Below are positions 1-8,204 of a stretch of 38,800 nucleotides of DNA, in pieces (positions within the stretch are counted from its first letter, which is position 1; every line of letters begins with the position of its first letter). The DNA is taken from NCBI GenBank assembly GCA_043777595.1, contig JAYWHT010000072.1, positions 1-38,800 on the forward strand. The letters are read 5' to 3'. A program made the position numbers and the translations under genes. This DNA is from JAYVJH01 sp043777595 (GTDB taxonomy: Bacteria > Bacteroidota > Bacteroidia > Cytophagales > Spirosomataceae). The notes beneath the pieces are model-generated. The model made no database searches and was not told the DNA's origin. It saw only the letters and a program-made list of their open reading frames with translations.

Positions 1-6
1 TTGGTG

Positions 7-93
7 CGGAGGGAGAGGGATTCGAACCCTCGGTACCCTTACGAGTACGGCAGTTTAGCAAACTACTGGTTTCAGCCACTCACCCATCTCTCC
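7..93 (-). tRNA. tRNA-Ser (anticodon GCU)
   Basis: Read on the minus strand this is a class II tRNA with a D-arm region, an anticodon stem-loop whose loop reads UUGCUAA (anticodon GCU, so serine AGC/AGU codons), a long variable arm typical of tRNA-Ser, and a T-arm with the GGTTCGAATCC core. The 7-bp acceptor stem pairs GGAGAGA with TCCCTCC and has one A-C mismatch at the fifth pair. A CCA lies two bases beyond the discriminator, so whether the 3' end is templated is unclear. It lies downstream of rpiB on the same strand. Confidence 0.93.
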
Positions 94-177
94 TTGACAC
101 TCTTTAAATGCGAGTGCAAATATAAAGGTTTTGATTTGAATTGACCAAATTTTTTGAAATAAAAATCCATTTATTTA

Positions 178-612
178 TCAGCAACCAATCTTCTCGACTC
201 GCCCTGCGTGCCTACCTCCCTCAAAATCAGTGGCTAAAAATTTGAGAACACAGGCAGTTGCTTTTTCTGATGTCATAAATCGAGCGGGCAAACAAATCAC
301 ATTGGCGTTATTGTGCTGGCGAGCGAGTTCGGCCAGCGGTTCGTCCCAAACCAATGCGGCTCTGATGTGTTGGTGTTTGTTGGCTGTGATAGCCACTCCC
401 TGCCCGCTACCACAAATCAAAATACCAATACTATATTTGCCGCTTTCGACGGCCAAAGCTACGGTATGGGCAAAATCTGGATAATCGACCGATGATTCTG
501 AATATGCCCCAACGTCTTTTACTTCGTAGCCCTCGGCAGAGAGCCCGCATATAAGTGTTTGTTTGAGCGCAAAACCAGCGTGGTCGCTACCTATTACAAT
601 TTTTTTTACCAT
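178..612 (-). CDS. rpiB: Ribose-5-phosphate isomerase B (RpiB/LacAB family)
   Basis: Cytosolic aldose-ketose isomerase that interconverts ribose 5-phosphate and ribulose 5-phosphate in the non-oxidative pentose phosphate pathway. The 144-residue protein has the usual family length. It opens with the phosphate-binding GSDHAG motif (residues 8-13), has DYPD at 43-46 and a CGSGQG motif at 67-72 whose Cys67 matches the catalytic base Cys66 of the Escherichia coli enzyme. His100 and Arg111 sit where the family has its ring-opening and phosphate-binding residues. It is divergent from the LOG gene and precedes tRNA-Ser. The related LacA/LacB galactose-6-phosphate isomerases are less likely because there is no lac context. 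Confidence 0.95.
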   Translation of the reverse strand: MVKKIVIGSDHAGFALKQTLICGLSAEGYEVKDVGAYSESSVDYPDFAHTVALAVESGKYSIGILICGSGQGVAITANKHQHIRAALVWDEPLAELARQHNNANVICLPARFMTSEKATACVLKFLATDFEGGRHAGRVEKIGC

Positions 613-710
613 TTTTTTTAATTCAAACTATTTTATTCGTTACTTACAAGCCCGTTTGATGCCGCAAATTGGGTTTGAATTGACAAAATAACAACAAAAA
701 GTAATTGAAT

Positions 711-1436
711 ATGACAGTTATCACAAAAGAAAATGAAGAGAGCCGCATCAAGGCCGCATTTGACAACAAAGATTGGAACGAAATAAAGAGTGCAGACTCA
801 TGGGTGATTTTTAAGGTACTGTCCGAATTTGTAGAAGGGTTTGACAAACTGGCCAAAATTGGCCCCTGTGTGTCTATTTTTGGCTCGGCACGCACCAAAC
901 CCAACAATAAATATTACAAAATGGCTGAAGAAATTGCGGCCAAACTCGTGCGTCACGGTTACGGGGTCATTACGGGTGGCGGGCCGGGCATTATGGAGGC
1001 TGGTAACAAGGGTGCATTTGAGCAAGGTGGCAAATCGGTTGGATTAAACATCGAATTGCCCTTTGAACAGCAGTGTAATCCTTTTATTGATTCTGACAAA
1101 AACATCAATTTCGACTATTTCTTTGTTCGTAAAGTTATGTTTGTCAAGTATGCACAGGGGTTTATTGTGATGCCAGGTGGGTTTGGGACGTTAGACGAAT
1201 TTTTTGAAGCCCTGACGCTTATCCAGACTACTAAAATAGAGCATTTTCCTATTGTACTTGTTGGTACTGCTTATTGGTCGGGCTTGGTCGATTGGATTAA
1301 GAACACCATGCTCGAGCATGAACACAACATCAATGCCAGCGACCTCGACTTGTTTTGTGTTGTGGACACAGCCACTGAGGCCGTTAAGGTCATTGACGAT
1401 TTTTATTCTAAATATTTGTTAAGACCTAATTTTTAA
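711..1436 (+). CDS. LOG family protein (TIGR00730-type Rossmann fold)
   Basis: Member of the lysine decarboxylase-like/LOG family, whose characterised members release free cytokinin base or hydrolyse nucleotide 5'-monophosphates at the N-glycosidic bond. The 241-residue protein carries GGGPGIMEA at 89-97, Arg140-Lys141, and the signature PGGFGTLDE at 155-163, which together form the nucleotide site. An in-frame TTG lies six bases upstream at 705, but the ATG at 711 is the better start. It converges on porX, with a shared hairpin terminator at the stop codon. The exact substrate cannot be told from sequence; the old label 'lysine decarboxylase' is not supported for this family. Confidence 0.9.
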   Translation: MTVITKENEESRIKAAFDNKDWNEIKSADSWVIFKVLSEFVEGFDKLAKIGPCVSIFGSARTKPNNKYYKMAEEIAAKLVRHGYGVITGGGPGIMEAGNKGAFEQGGKSVGLNIELPFEQQCNPFIDSDKNINFDYFFVRKVMFVKYAQGFIVMPGGFGTLDEFFEALTLIQTTKIEHFPIVLVGTAYWSGLVDWIKNTMLEHEHNINASDLDLFCVVDTATEAVKVIDDFYSKYLLRPNF

Positions 1437-1449
1437 GGTCTTAACAAAT
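1414..1449. terminator. Bidirectional hairpin terminator between LOG gene and porX
   Basis: A perfect 14-bp inverted repeat (arms 1414-1427 and 1436-1449, core TTAAGACCT/AGGTCTTAA) encloses an 8-base AT-only loop. The left arm overlaps the last codons of the LOG gene and the right arm ends 8 bases before the porX stop codon, so one hairpin can serve both convergent genes. A GTTTTTAC run lies just past the right arm. Confidence 0.8.
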
Positions 1450-1456
1450 TAGGTTT

Positions 1457-3019
1457 TTACTTTGCTTTCAGGTATGCAAAGGGTATAATCATTTCTTCGA
1501 TTGAGAGGCCACCATGCTGAAAAGTGTCTCGGTATAGATGCACGTACTGATTGAAATTGTTGGGATAGGCAAAGAAATAGTCTTCTTTGGTAAACACATA
1601 AGCCGACGACATATTGAGCCGTGGCAAGAAAAACCGCTCGGGGCGCTTACACACAAACAGGTGATTTTCGCTGTCAAAGCCCAAGTTTTTACCCTGTTTG
1701 TAGCGCAAGTTGGTGTTTGTCTCTCGGTAGCCCACGATTTTTATTGGTTTCTTGACCCGAATCATACCGTGGTCGGTTGTGATGCAGATTCGTCCGCCTT
1801 TTTCGGCTATTTTTTTCAATAAATCCATAATAGGCGAATGTTGAAACCACGACCGTGTGATGCTGCGATAAGCGGCTTCGTCGGGGGCGAGTTCTTTTAT
1901 CATCATCATGTCGGTACGGGCGTGCGAGAGCATATCTACAAAGTTATAGACGATAACGTTGAGGTTGTTTTTCCATAAATTAGTTACGTTTTCGACCAAC
2001 GCTTTCCCTTGATTTTGGTTTACGATTTTATTGTACGAAAACTTAACTTGCATACGGTTGCGCTCAAACTGCTTGCGAAGCAGGTCTTCTTCGTGTTTGT
2101 TGAGGCCCTCTTCGCTATCGGGCAGGTTTTCGTCGTTTACCCACCATTGCGGAAACTGCCGCTCGATTTCACTGGGCATCAGTCCTGCAAAAATGGCGTT
2201 ACGAGCAAAACCTGTAACTGTTGGCAAAATAGAATAATAGGACGACTCTTCTTCGGTCGTAAAAAACTCTTGGAGTAGCTGCTCGGCCACTTTCCATTGG
2301 TCGTATCTAAAATTGTCGATGAGTATAAAAAACAGTGGCTCAGTGGCTTTCATGAGTGGAAATACCTTGCGTTTGAGTAACTGATGAGACAGTATGGGGC
2401 GGTCGGCGGTCGGGTCGTTGAGCCAGCTTTCGTAGTTTTGCTCTACAAATTTACAAAAATTGGCGTTGGCTTCGTCTTTTTGCATCACAAAAACATCTTC
2501 CATCGTTTTGTCTTGCGAGTTTTCGAGTTCGAGTTCCCAATAAATCAATTTTTTGTATAGCTCTGCCCATTCCTCGTGCCCTATGCGGTCTTGGTATTGG
2601 GCGGTGAGTTGTCTGAACTGTTGCTGGTAGGTCAGATTTGTTTTTTCGCTCACAAGGCGGCGGTTGTCCAATATTTTTTTGACCGACAACAGTACCTGAT
2701 TAGGGTTGATGGGCTTGATGAGATAATCGGCGATTTTTGAACCAATGGCATCTTCCATGATGTGTTCTTCTTCGCTTTTGGTTATCATCACTACGGGCAA
2801 GTTGGGCCAAGTTTGCTTGATTTTGGCCAATGCTTCGAGGCCAGTCATACCGGGCATCATTTCGTCCAAAAACACAATATCAAACCGTTCTTTTTCGAGT
2901 TTGTCAATCGCATCTACGCCACTATTGACGGGCGTAATGTCGTAACCTTTGTTTGTCAAAAATATAATATGTGGTTTCAGGAGGTCTATTTCGTCATCTG
3001 CCCAGAGGATTTTTGCCAT
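1457..3019 (-). CDS. porX: PorX-type response regulator with PglZ domain
   Basis: Response regulator associated in Bacteroidota with expression of the type IX secretion system, usually acting with the PorY kinase. The 520-residue protein has an N-terminal receiver domain (acidic pair Asp8-Asp9, phosphoacceptor Asp52 in the LDEMMPG context, Thr80, Lys102) and ends not in a DNA-binding domain but in a PglZ/alkaline-phosphatase-superfamily domain. Metal-site segments of that domain are visible (LIDNFRYDQW, VDMLSHARTD, TTDHG). Characterised PorX homologues hydrolyse oligonucleotides in the PglZ domain. No porY or por structural genes are nearby, so this is an unlinked regulator, which is usual in the phylum. 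Length and domain order match the family. Confidence 0.96.
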   Translation of the reverse strand: MAKILWADDEIDLLKPHIIFLTNKGYDITPVNSGVDAIDKLEKERFDIVFLDEMMPGMTGLEALAKIKQTWPNLPVVMITKSEEEHIMEDAIGSKIADYLIKPINPNQVLLSVKKILDNRRLVSEKTNLTYQQQFRQLTAQYQDRIGHEEWAELYKKLIYWELELENSQDKTMEDVFVMQKDEANANFCKFVEQNYESWLNDPTADRPILSHQLLKRKVFPLMKATEPLFFILIDNFRYDQWKVAEQLLQEFFTTEEESSYYSILPTVTGFARNAIFAGLMPSEIERQFPQWWVNDENLPDSEEGLNKHEEDLLRKQFERNRMQVKFSYNKIVNQNQGKALVENVTNLWKNNLNVIVYNFVDMLSHARTDMMMIKELAPDEAAYRSITRSWFQHSPIMDLLKKIAEKGGRICITTDHGMIRVKKPIKIVGYRETNTNLRYKQGKNLGFDSENHLFVCKRPERFFLPRLNMSSAYVFTKEDYFFAYPNNFNQYVHLYRDTFQHGGLSIEEMIIPFAYLKAK

Positions 3020-3086
3020 TGTTGGTGAGTTTGAGTTGGTGCGTTTATTTCTTACGAAACGAAAACTTACAAAATGTAGTATATCG

Positions 3087-3836
3087 CTACAGTATTTCCA
3101 ACGATTTTATTCTTAGCGAGTCGAGTGTTGGTTCTGTTGGTTTGAGGCTTGTGATGAGTACGTTAATGTCGGCGAGGTCGCAAACTTTATAGTTTTCGAT
3201 GGTGTTGAGTTTTTCGGGAATGGCACAAACGGCTACTTGCTTTGAAATCGCCATCATGGCTCGTTTCAGTAACGACTCTTCATAGTGCCTAATGGTTAGC
3301 CCAGAGTCGGCTTGTAGTCCGTTGAAACCCATCAAATATAAGTCAGGTTTAAAAAACTCTAATTGCTTGATTGTCTCGCTACCCATCGTAATCTGATAAC
3401 GTTTGTAGTAAGAGCCACCCAGCAAAATAGTTTCGATTTTGGGGTGGTCGTTGAGCATCATCGCCAGTGGCAGGCTGTTGGTGATGACCGTCATTTCGAT
3501 GTTTTTGGGCAACTGTTCGGCAATATGAAAGTTGGTCGTGCCGCCGTCCATGAGTACAATCCGCTTGTTTTCAATTAGTTTTTGTACTTTTCGAGTTATC
3601 TGTAACACTTCTTGGTTGGACACTCCCAAGCCCTGAGCGGCCTTGAACGACATATACGAATTGGCAACAGCTCCGCCATGTACTTTTTTGAGAAGCCCTT
3701 TGTCTTCGAGTTCGATAATATCCCGCCTGATGCTGTCATAAGACACCGCCATGACTTGACTAAGCGATACTAAACTAATTTGTTGGTCTCGATTGAGTTT
3801 TTCGAGAATCTGTCTTTGTCGTTCTTCTTTTAACAT
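3087..3836 (-). CDS. DeoR/GlpR-family transcriptional regulator
   Basis: Probable sugar-phosphate-responsive repressor. The 249-residue protein starts with a DeoR-type winged helix-turn-helix (about residues 3-57, with LNRDQQISLVSLSQ and the family-typical SYDSIRRDIIELE followed by KKVHGGAV). The C-terminal DeoRC sensor domain (about 75-230) contains MDGGTTN and TNSLPLA, the phosphosugar-binding loops. No sugar operon adjoins it; the closest metabolic gene in the window is rpiB about 2.5 kb away. The ligand is unknown. Confidence 0.92.
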   Translation of the reverse strand: MLKEERQRQILEKLNRDQQISLVSLSQVMAVSYDSIRRDIIELEDKGLLKKVHGGAVANSYMSFKAAQGLGVSNQEVLQITRKVQKLIENKRIVLMDGGTTNFHIAEQLPKNIEMTVITNSLPLAMMLNDHPKIETILLGGSYYKRYQITMGSETIKQLEFFKPDLYLMGFNGLQADSGLTIRHYEESLLKRAMMAISKQVAVCAIPEKLNTIENYKVCDLADINVLITSLKPTEPTLDSLRIKSLEIL

Positions 3837-3899
3837 TTTGAGGGCTTATGCGAAATATTCCGCTAAATTATAAAAAAAGAAAACATCGAACCCAACTTT

Positions 3900-4634
3900 T
3901 TATACTGTGCTACCTTTCATTGACAACATTAAGCCGTATTCTTCACGAACGTCTAAGCCCCAAACGTCCCAATCGTCGGGTTTGTGCCTTGCAAATAATT
4001 CTATTCTGTCTTGTGTTGGAAACATTTTTTCAATGCCTCTCAGCACTTCCAAAGGCTTTTCGCTGTGTTGGCCTCTTGGCACACGAATCAACTGTTTGAT
4101 GTTTCTGGCACCTCTTGGCGTTGGAATTTTGCCTTTTTTGAAAACTAAACACAACTCACAATAAGACATCGTATATTGGCCTGGGTTGTGGTTCATTTTG
4201 TCCCAAACAAAAGCAACTGTTCGATAATCAAAACCCCATGCTTTGGCCAGTTCTATACCTTGCTGCAAATGAGGATTTGTTACCCACATAAACAAAAGGC
4301 AATCGTCTTTTGCTATTTCGTTGATGGGTATTTTCATCATATCCTTGGTTTTGAGTGTTGGATATTTGAAATTGGCGGCACTAATAAAAATATTTTTCCC
4401 CCAGTCGGTATTTATGTCTTTTTTGCTACTATTATCAAACTGCAATTTGCCGCCATAGTCCCATGGCGGGTCGGCGTAGATTACATCGTATTTTTTTTCG
4501 GGTAAATCTGGGTACAAACTTGGCAAATCGTTTCTTACTGTCTTTCTTTCTTGTTCGGCATTATAAACTCTGTAGCCAGACAGAGGTTTGTCTTGTAACG
4601 TATATGTGTTGCCAAATAAATCTTCTTGGTGCAT
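3900..4634 (-). CDS. Orphan MT-A70 family adenine methyltransferase
   Basis: Predicted S-adenosylmethionine-dependent N6-adenine methyltransferase. The catalytic DPPW tetrad lies at residues 55-58 in the context DVIYADPPWDYGGK, and the later CLLFMWVTNPHL and EKPLEVL segments are typical of MT-A70 (METTL3-like) enzymes found in phages and mobile islands. The frame extends to a TTG at 4661, but a TACATTTG promoter element overlaps that codon, so I use the ATG at 4634 (244 residues). There is no restriction nuclease beside it. It could modify DNA as a solitary methyltransferase or an anti-restriction factor; an RNA target cannot be excluded. Confidence 0.9.
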   Translation of the reverse strand: MHQEDLFGNTYTLQDKPLSGYRVYNAEQERKTVRNDLPSLYPDLPEKKYDVIYADPPWDYGGKLQFDNSSKKDINTDWGKNIFISAANFKYPTLKTKDMMKIPINEIAKDDCLLFMWVTNPHLQQGIELAKAWGFDYRTVAFVWDKMNHNPGQYTMSYCELCLVFKKGKIPTPRGARNIKQLIRVPRGQHSEKPLEVLRGIEKMFPTQDRIELFARHKPDDWDVWGLDVREEYGLMLSMKGSTV

Positions 4635-4658
4635 ACAATAGCAGTTGTTTTTAGTAGG

Positions 4659-4666
4659 CAAATGTA
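4659..4666 (-). promoter_or_regulatory. Bacteroidota -7 element for the MT-A70 gene
   Basis: On the minus strand the bases read TACATTTG, an exact match to the Bacteroidota TAnnTTTG -7 consensus, 25 bases upstream of the ATG at 4634. No well-spaced TTTG -33 element is obvious, so support is moderate. Its position argues against the upstream TTG as start codon. Confidence 0.5.
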
Positions 4667-4772
4667 CTGATTAACTTTCAAAATTATGTCAGAAATCTGA
4701 AACAAATCTCGGGCTAAGATGGTGATTTTGATAGTTTACTCAAAAAGAAAACACTCACCTCAACTTTTTTGA

Positions 4773-4802
4773 TTTGTAACGTGTTATTTTTTAGTAGCTT
4801 TG
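4773..4802 (+). promoter_or_regulatory. Bacteroidota-type promoter (TTTG-N18-TAGCTTTG) for the HEPN pair
   Basis: TTTG at 4773-4776 and TAGCTTTG at 4795-4802 are separated by 18 bases, matching the primary sigma-factor promoter known for Bacteroidota (TTTG, about 19 bases, TAnnTTTG). It lies 67 bases before the ATG of the HEPN gene on the same strand and probably drives both overlapping genes. Confidence 0.7.
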
Positions 4803-4869
4803 TTGCTGGTTTTAAATTGATACAAACGACCATTTATACATTTAGATTTTCAACTACGCTTAAAAATAA

Positions 4870-5334
4870 ATGCCTAATCGATTACAACTGCAGAATCTTG
4901 CATTTTTAAGAATGAAAGAAGCGCAGATTTTGTTGGATAATGATTGTTACGAAAGTGCATTTTATCTGTCTGGATATGCTGTTGAAATAGCTCTTAAAGC
5001 CGTAATTTGTAAAAACTTAGGAATAGATGAACTATTTGCTGACGCTGCCAGTGTCAATAAAAGTAAAGAAGTTAATGCCGCTTTTGGCAAATTGAAAATA
5101 CACGATTTAGATACTTTGATTGTATTTGCTGGATTGTACCCAAAACTGCAAGATAGAACCGAGCGATTGTTTGAAATTTGGTCGTTTATTGACCAAATGT
5201 GTTGGAGTGAAGAATGCAGATACTTACACAGAGACTCAAAATGGAAACAAAATATAACAATTGATAAATTGAACGTACAGGGATTTTTAGACACCGTAAA
5301 TGACTTCTTAAAATGGATACAACAACATTGGTAA
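4870..5334 (+). CDS. HEPN domain protein
   Basis: Small helical protein of 154 residues with a HEPN-type core: the segment around residues 31-50 (FYLSGYAVEIALKAVICKNL) matches the conserved first long helix of HEPN proteins. HEPN proteins are often RNases in toxin-antitoxin or abortive-infection modules, but I do not see a clear Rx4-6H catalytic motif; the nearest candidate is in ECRYLHRDSKW near residue 117, where the spacing is wrong. It may therefore be a non-catalytic or divergent member. Its last 22 bases overlap the next gene, so the two are probably translationally coupled. The stretch is AT-richer than its neighbours. Confidence 0.75.
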   Translation: MPNRLQLQNLAFLRMKEAQILLDNDCYESAFYLSGYAVEIALKAVICKNLGIDELFADAASVNKSKEVNAAFGKLKIHDLDTLIVFAGLYPKLQDRTERLFEIWSFIDQMCWSEECRYLHRDSKWKQNITIDKLNVQGFLDTVNDFLKWIQQHW

Positions 5335-5660
5335 ATAATTTAAAGGTAGTTTTTAATGCACTCAAAAACGATGGCATCGACATTGAATATATAGCACTAT
5401 CGCCTGCTTATGCCATGATTCCTAACTCTACTTATAAGTTAATGGTGGCTTCGCCTAATCTCAAAAAAATGGGCCTTAGAGAAATGATACATATCATTTC
5501 GAGCAAATTGTATGCCCTTTTAGATACCGAGTCTTTGAGAAGATTAGACAGGGTTGCTGTCTATGAAAATAGACAATTCTTGGAAGAAAATACCCCAAAT
5601 GGTATGATTGACCAAAGCATTTGTGAATCTATTTTGAGCGAAAATTTAGAACTTGTATAA
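5313..5660 (+). CDS. Unknown 115-residue partner of the HEPN protein
   Basis: I do not recognise a family. The gene begins inside the last codons of the HEPN gene (22-base overlap, different frame), an arrangement typical of two-gene modules whose products interact. The protein is soluble, acidic toward the C-terminus and has no signal peptide or membrane segment; a helix-rich middle (residues 45-85) contains LREMIHIISSKLYALLDTESL. There is no nucleotidyltransferase GSx10DxD motif, so it is not a standard MNT partner of a HEPN protein. It may be an antitoxin or regulator, by position only. Confidence 0.7.
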   Translation: MDTTTLVNNLKVVFNALKNDGIDIEYIALSPAYAMIPNSTYKLMVASPNLKKMGLREMIHIISSKLYALLDTESLRRLDRVAVYENRQFLEENTPNGMIDQSICESILSENLELV

Positions 5661-5699
5661 AATTTATAATATAATCTGTAATAATTTATAACCTCCACC

Positions 5700-7970
5700 A
5701 TGGCATTATTTGACTTAGAAATGATGAACGCCGTCTATGCTGCTCTACCAGAGCGTATAGCCGCCGCCCGCCAAACCGTTGGCCGACCGCTTACTTACAC
5801 CGAAAAAATACTATACGCTCACCTCACGCAGGGGGCAGCCACTGAGGCTTATGGCCGTGGAGAGTCGTATGTGGACTTTGGCCCCGACCGTGTGGCCATG
5901 CAAGACGCTACGGCGCAAATGGCTCTGTTGCAATTTATGCAAGCTGGCCGCCCCAAAGTGGCCGTGCCGAGTACTGTTCATTGCGACCACCTCATTACGG
6001 CACAGGTAGAGTCGAAAACAGATTTGAGTAAAGCCAAAGTCGAAAACAGTGAGGTGTATGACTTTCTGTCGTCAGTTTCTGACAAATATGGTATCGGTTT
6101 CTGGAAACCAGGCGCAGGAATTATTCATCAAGTGGTGTTAGAAAACTACGCTTTTCCAGGCGGCATGATGATTGGTACAGACTCACACACTGTAAATGCT
6201 GGTGGTTTGGGAATGATAGCCATTGGCGTAGGTGGCGCAGATGCTTGCGACGTGATGGCAGGCTTACCGTGGGAATTGAAGTTTCCAAAACTAATTGGTA
6301 TAAAACTGACTGGTAAACTCAGCGGCTGGGTCTCGCCCAAAGACGTGATATTGAAAGTAGCGGGCATCTTGACCGTTAAGGGCGGAACAGGCGCAATCGT
6401 CGAATATTTTGGCGAGGGCGCAACTTCAATGTCTTGTACGGGCAAAGGAACGATTTGTAACATGGGTGCAGAAATTGGCGCTACAACTTCGACTTTTGGT
6501 TATGACGACTCGATGGAGCGGTATTTGAGAGTAACAGGCCGTGCCGATGTGGCCGATGCAGCCAATGCCGTTCGTGAACACCTCACCGCCGACCCCGAAG
6601 TGTATGCCAACCCAGAGCAATATTTTGATGAATTGATAGAAATAAACCTATCGGAAATGGAGCCATATCTAAACGGCCCATTCACACCCGACTTGGCTAC
6701 GCCTATCTCAAAAATGAAAGAAGCGGCAGCCGCCAACGGCTGGCCAACCAAAATAGAAGTAGGGCTAATAGGCTCATGCACCAACTCGTCTTATGAAGAC
6801 ATCAGTCGTGCGGCTTCATTGGCACAACAAGTAGCCGACAAAAACCTCAAAACCAAGGCAGAGTTTACCATTACCCCAGGCTCTGAACAAGTGCGCTATA
6901 CGATTGAGCGAGATGGTTTCTTAGCAATTTTTGATAAAATCGGTGCAACTGTATTCTCAAATGCCTGTGGGCCGTGTATTGGTATGTGGGCAAGAGTTGG
7001 TGCCGAAAAACAAGAAAAAAATACGATTGTTCACTCGTTCAACCGTAACTTTGCCAAACGTGCCGATGGCAACCCCAACACCATGGCTTTTGTGGCTTCG
7101 CCTGAGTTAGTAACGGCCTTGGCCATAGCTGGCGACCTGACATTTAACCCATTGACCGACACGCTTACCAACGAAAACGGTGAGCAAGTAATGCTCGACG
7201 AACCAACTGGCCATGAGCTACCACCACGTGGTTTTGCAGTAGAAGATGCTGGCTACCAAGCCCCATCTGCAGACGGTAGCGGTGTACAGATTGCCGTTAG
7301 CCTCACCTCCGACCGCCTCCAGTTGCTTGCACCTTTTACAGCCTGGGACGGCCATGATTTGACAGGTCTAAAACTCTTGATAAAAGCCAAAGGTAAATGT
7401 ACAACTGACCATATTTCGATGGCTGGGCCGTGGCTCAAATACAGAGGGCATTTAGATAATATTTCAAACAATATGCTCATTGGTGCAGTAAACTTTGCCA
7501 ACGACAAAACCGATAACGTCAAAAATCAACTTACGGGCGATTATGGCCCCGTACCTGCCACACAACGTGCCTACAAAGCCGCTGGCATTGGCACGGTAGT
7601 AGTGGGCGATGAAAACTACGGCGAAGGCTCATCTCGTGAACACGCTGCCATGGAGCCTCGCCACTTGGGAGTACGTGCCGTTTTGGTCAAATCGTTTGCA
7701 CGGATTCACGAAACAAACCTTAAAAAACAAGGTATGTTAGGCTTGACATTTGCCAATAAAGCCGATTATGACAAAATACAAGAAAACGATACGATTGACA
7801 TTTTGGGACTAACGACCTTTGCACCAGGCCAACCGCTCACAATGGTTTTTCACCATGCCGACGGTAGCTCTGACAACATCGTAGCCAACCACACTTACAA
7901 CGAACAACAAATTGAGTGGTTCAAAGAAGGTGCGGCTCTGAATATTATCCGTAAGCAAGTAGCGGCTTAA
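5700..7970 (+). CDS. acn: Aconitate hydratase, mitochondrial-type
   Basis: TCA-cycle enzyme that isomerises citrate to isocitrate through cis-aconitate using a [4Fe-4S] cluster. The 756-residue protein has the three cluster ligands in the expected contexts: Cys360 (IGSCTNSS) and Cys423/Cys426 (NACGPCIG). The substrate-site motifs DSHTVNAGG and GEGSSREHAA are also present. Length and numbering fit the mitochondrial ACO2-like class rather than bacterial AcnA or AcnB. The gene is monocistronic: it is preceded by the HEPN pair with a 39-base gap and is followed by a strong palindromic terminator. Confidence 0.97.
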   Translation: MALFDLEMMNAVYAALPERIAAARQTVGRPLTYTEKILYAHLTQGAATEAYGRGESYVDFGPDRVAMQDATAQMALLQFMQAGRPKVAVPSTVHCDHLITAQVESKTDLSKAKVENSEVYDFLSSVSDKYGIGFWKPGAGIIHQVVLENYAFPGGMMIGTDSHTVNAGGLGMIAIGVGGADACDVMAGLPWELKFPKLIGIKLTGKLSGWVSPKDVILKVAGILTVKGGTGAIVEYFGEGATSMSCTGKGTICNMGAEIGATTSTFGYDDSMERYLRVTGRADVADAANAVREHLTADPEVYANPEQYFDELIEINLSEMEPYLNGPFTPDLATPISKMKEAAAANGWPTKIEVGLIGSCTNSSYEDISRAASLAQQVADKNLKTKAEFTITPGSEQVRYTIERDGFLAIFDKIGATVFSNACGPCIGMWARVGAEKQEKNTIVHSFNRNFAKRADGNPNTMAFVASPELVTALAIAGDLTFNPLTDTLTNENGEQVMLDEPTGHELPPRGFAVEDAGYQAPSADGSGVQIAVSLTSDRLQLLAPFTAWDGHDLTGLKLLIKAKGKCTTDHISMAGPWLKYRGHLDNISNNMLIGAVNFANDKTDNVKNQLTGDYGPVPATQRAYKAAGIGTVVVGDENYGEGSSREHAAMEPRHLGVRAVLVKSFARIHETNLKKQGMLGLTFANKADYDKIQENDTIDILGLTTFAPGQPLTMVFHHADGSSDNIVANHTYNEQQIEWFKEGAALNIIRKQVAA

Positions 7971-7988
7971 TATTTAGACTCCTAATAC

Positions 7989-8024
7989 AAGAAAGCCCTT
8001 CAAAACGTTTTGAAGGGCTTTCTT
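7989..8024. terminator. 36-base perfect palindrome, terminator of aconitase gene
   Basis: An unbroken palindrome centred between 8006 and 8007 (arms begin AAGAAAGCCCTTC and end GAAGGGCTTTCTT) begins 19 bases after the aconitase stop codon. The right arm ends in CTTTCTT, giving a U-rich tail. It is the strongest terminator-like hairpin in the window. Confidence 0.85.
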
Positions 8025-8030
8025 GATATT

Positions 8031-8119
8031 TAAGTAGTCGTGAGTATATAGTCTTGTGTCATGAGTTAAATACAATACTGCTAATCAGCAAGTTATCAAA
8101 ATAAAAATGCCGTATTACT
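8031..8119 (+). repeat. 89-bp dispersed intergenic repeat, copy A
   Basis: This segment aligns without gaps to the reverse complement of 26255-26343, with 81 of 89 positions identical by eye. It lies between the aconitase terminator and recQ. The other copy contains two direct GTCGTGAGT words 20 bases apart; here the second is altered to GTCATGAGT. The ends carry a weak inverted pair around ACGGT/ACCGT in the other copy. No ORF is carried. It looks like a small non-autonomous or regulatory dispersed element. Confidence 0.8.
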
Positions 8120-8138
8120 TCTGAATATATACTTAAGT

Positions 8139-8170
8139 AATGCGTAAATGATAAAATGCGTAAATGATAA
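8139..8170 (+). repeat. Perfect 16-bp tandem duplication upstream of recQ
   Basis: The unit AATGCGTAAATGATAA occurs twice back to back (8139-8154, 8155-8170), starting 20 bases after dispersed repeat copy A. The duplication creates the upstream in-frame ATG at 8148 that lengthens the recQ frame. Confidence 0.85.
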
Positions 8171-8204
8171 GAATCTAATAATCAGACATCTGACATCAAA
8201 AATA

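Noticed and set aside
1..93. Possibility that the tRNA is a pseudogene because of an A-C acceptor mismatch and the offset CCA
   Set aside because: All arms, the long variable arm and anticodon loop are well formed; one mismatch in the acceptor stem is tolerated.
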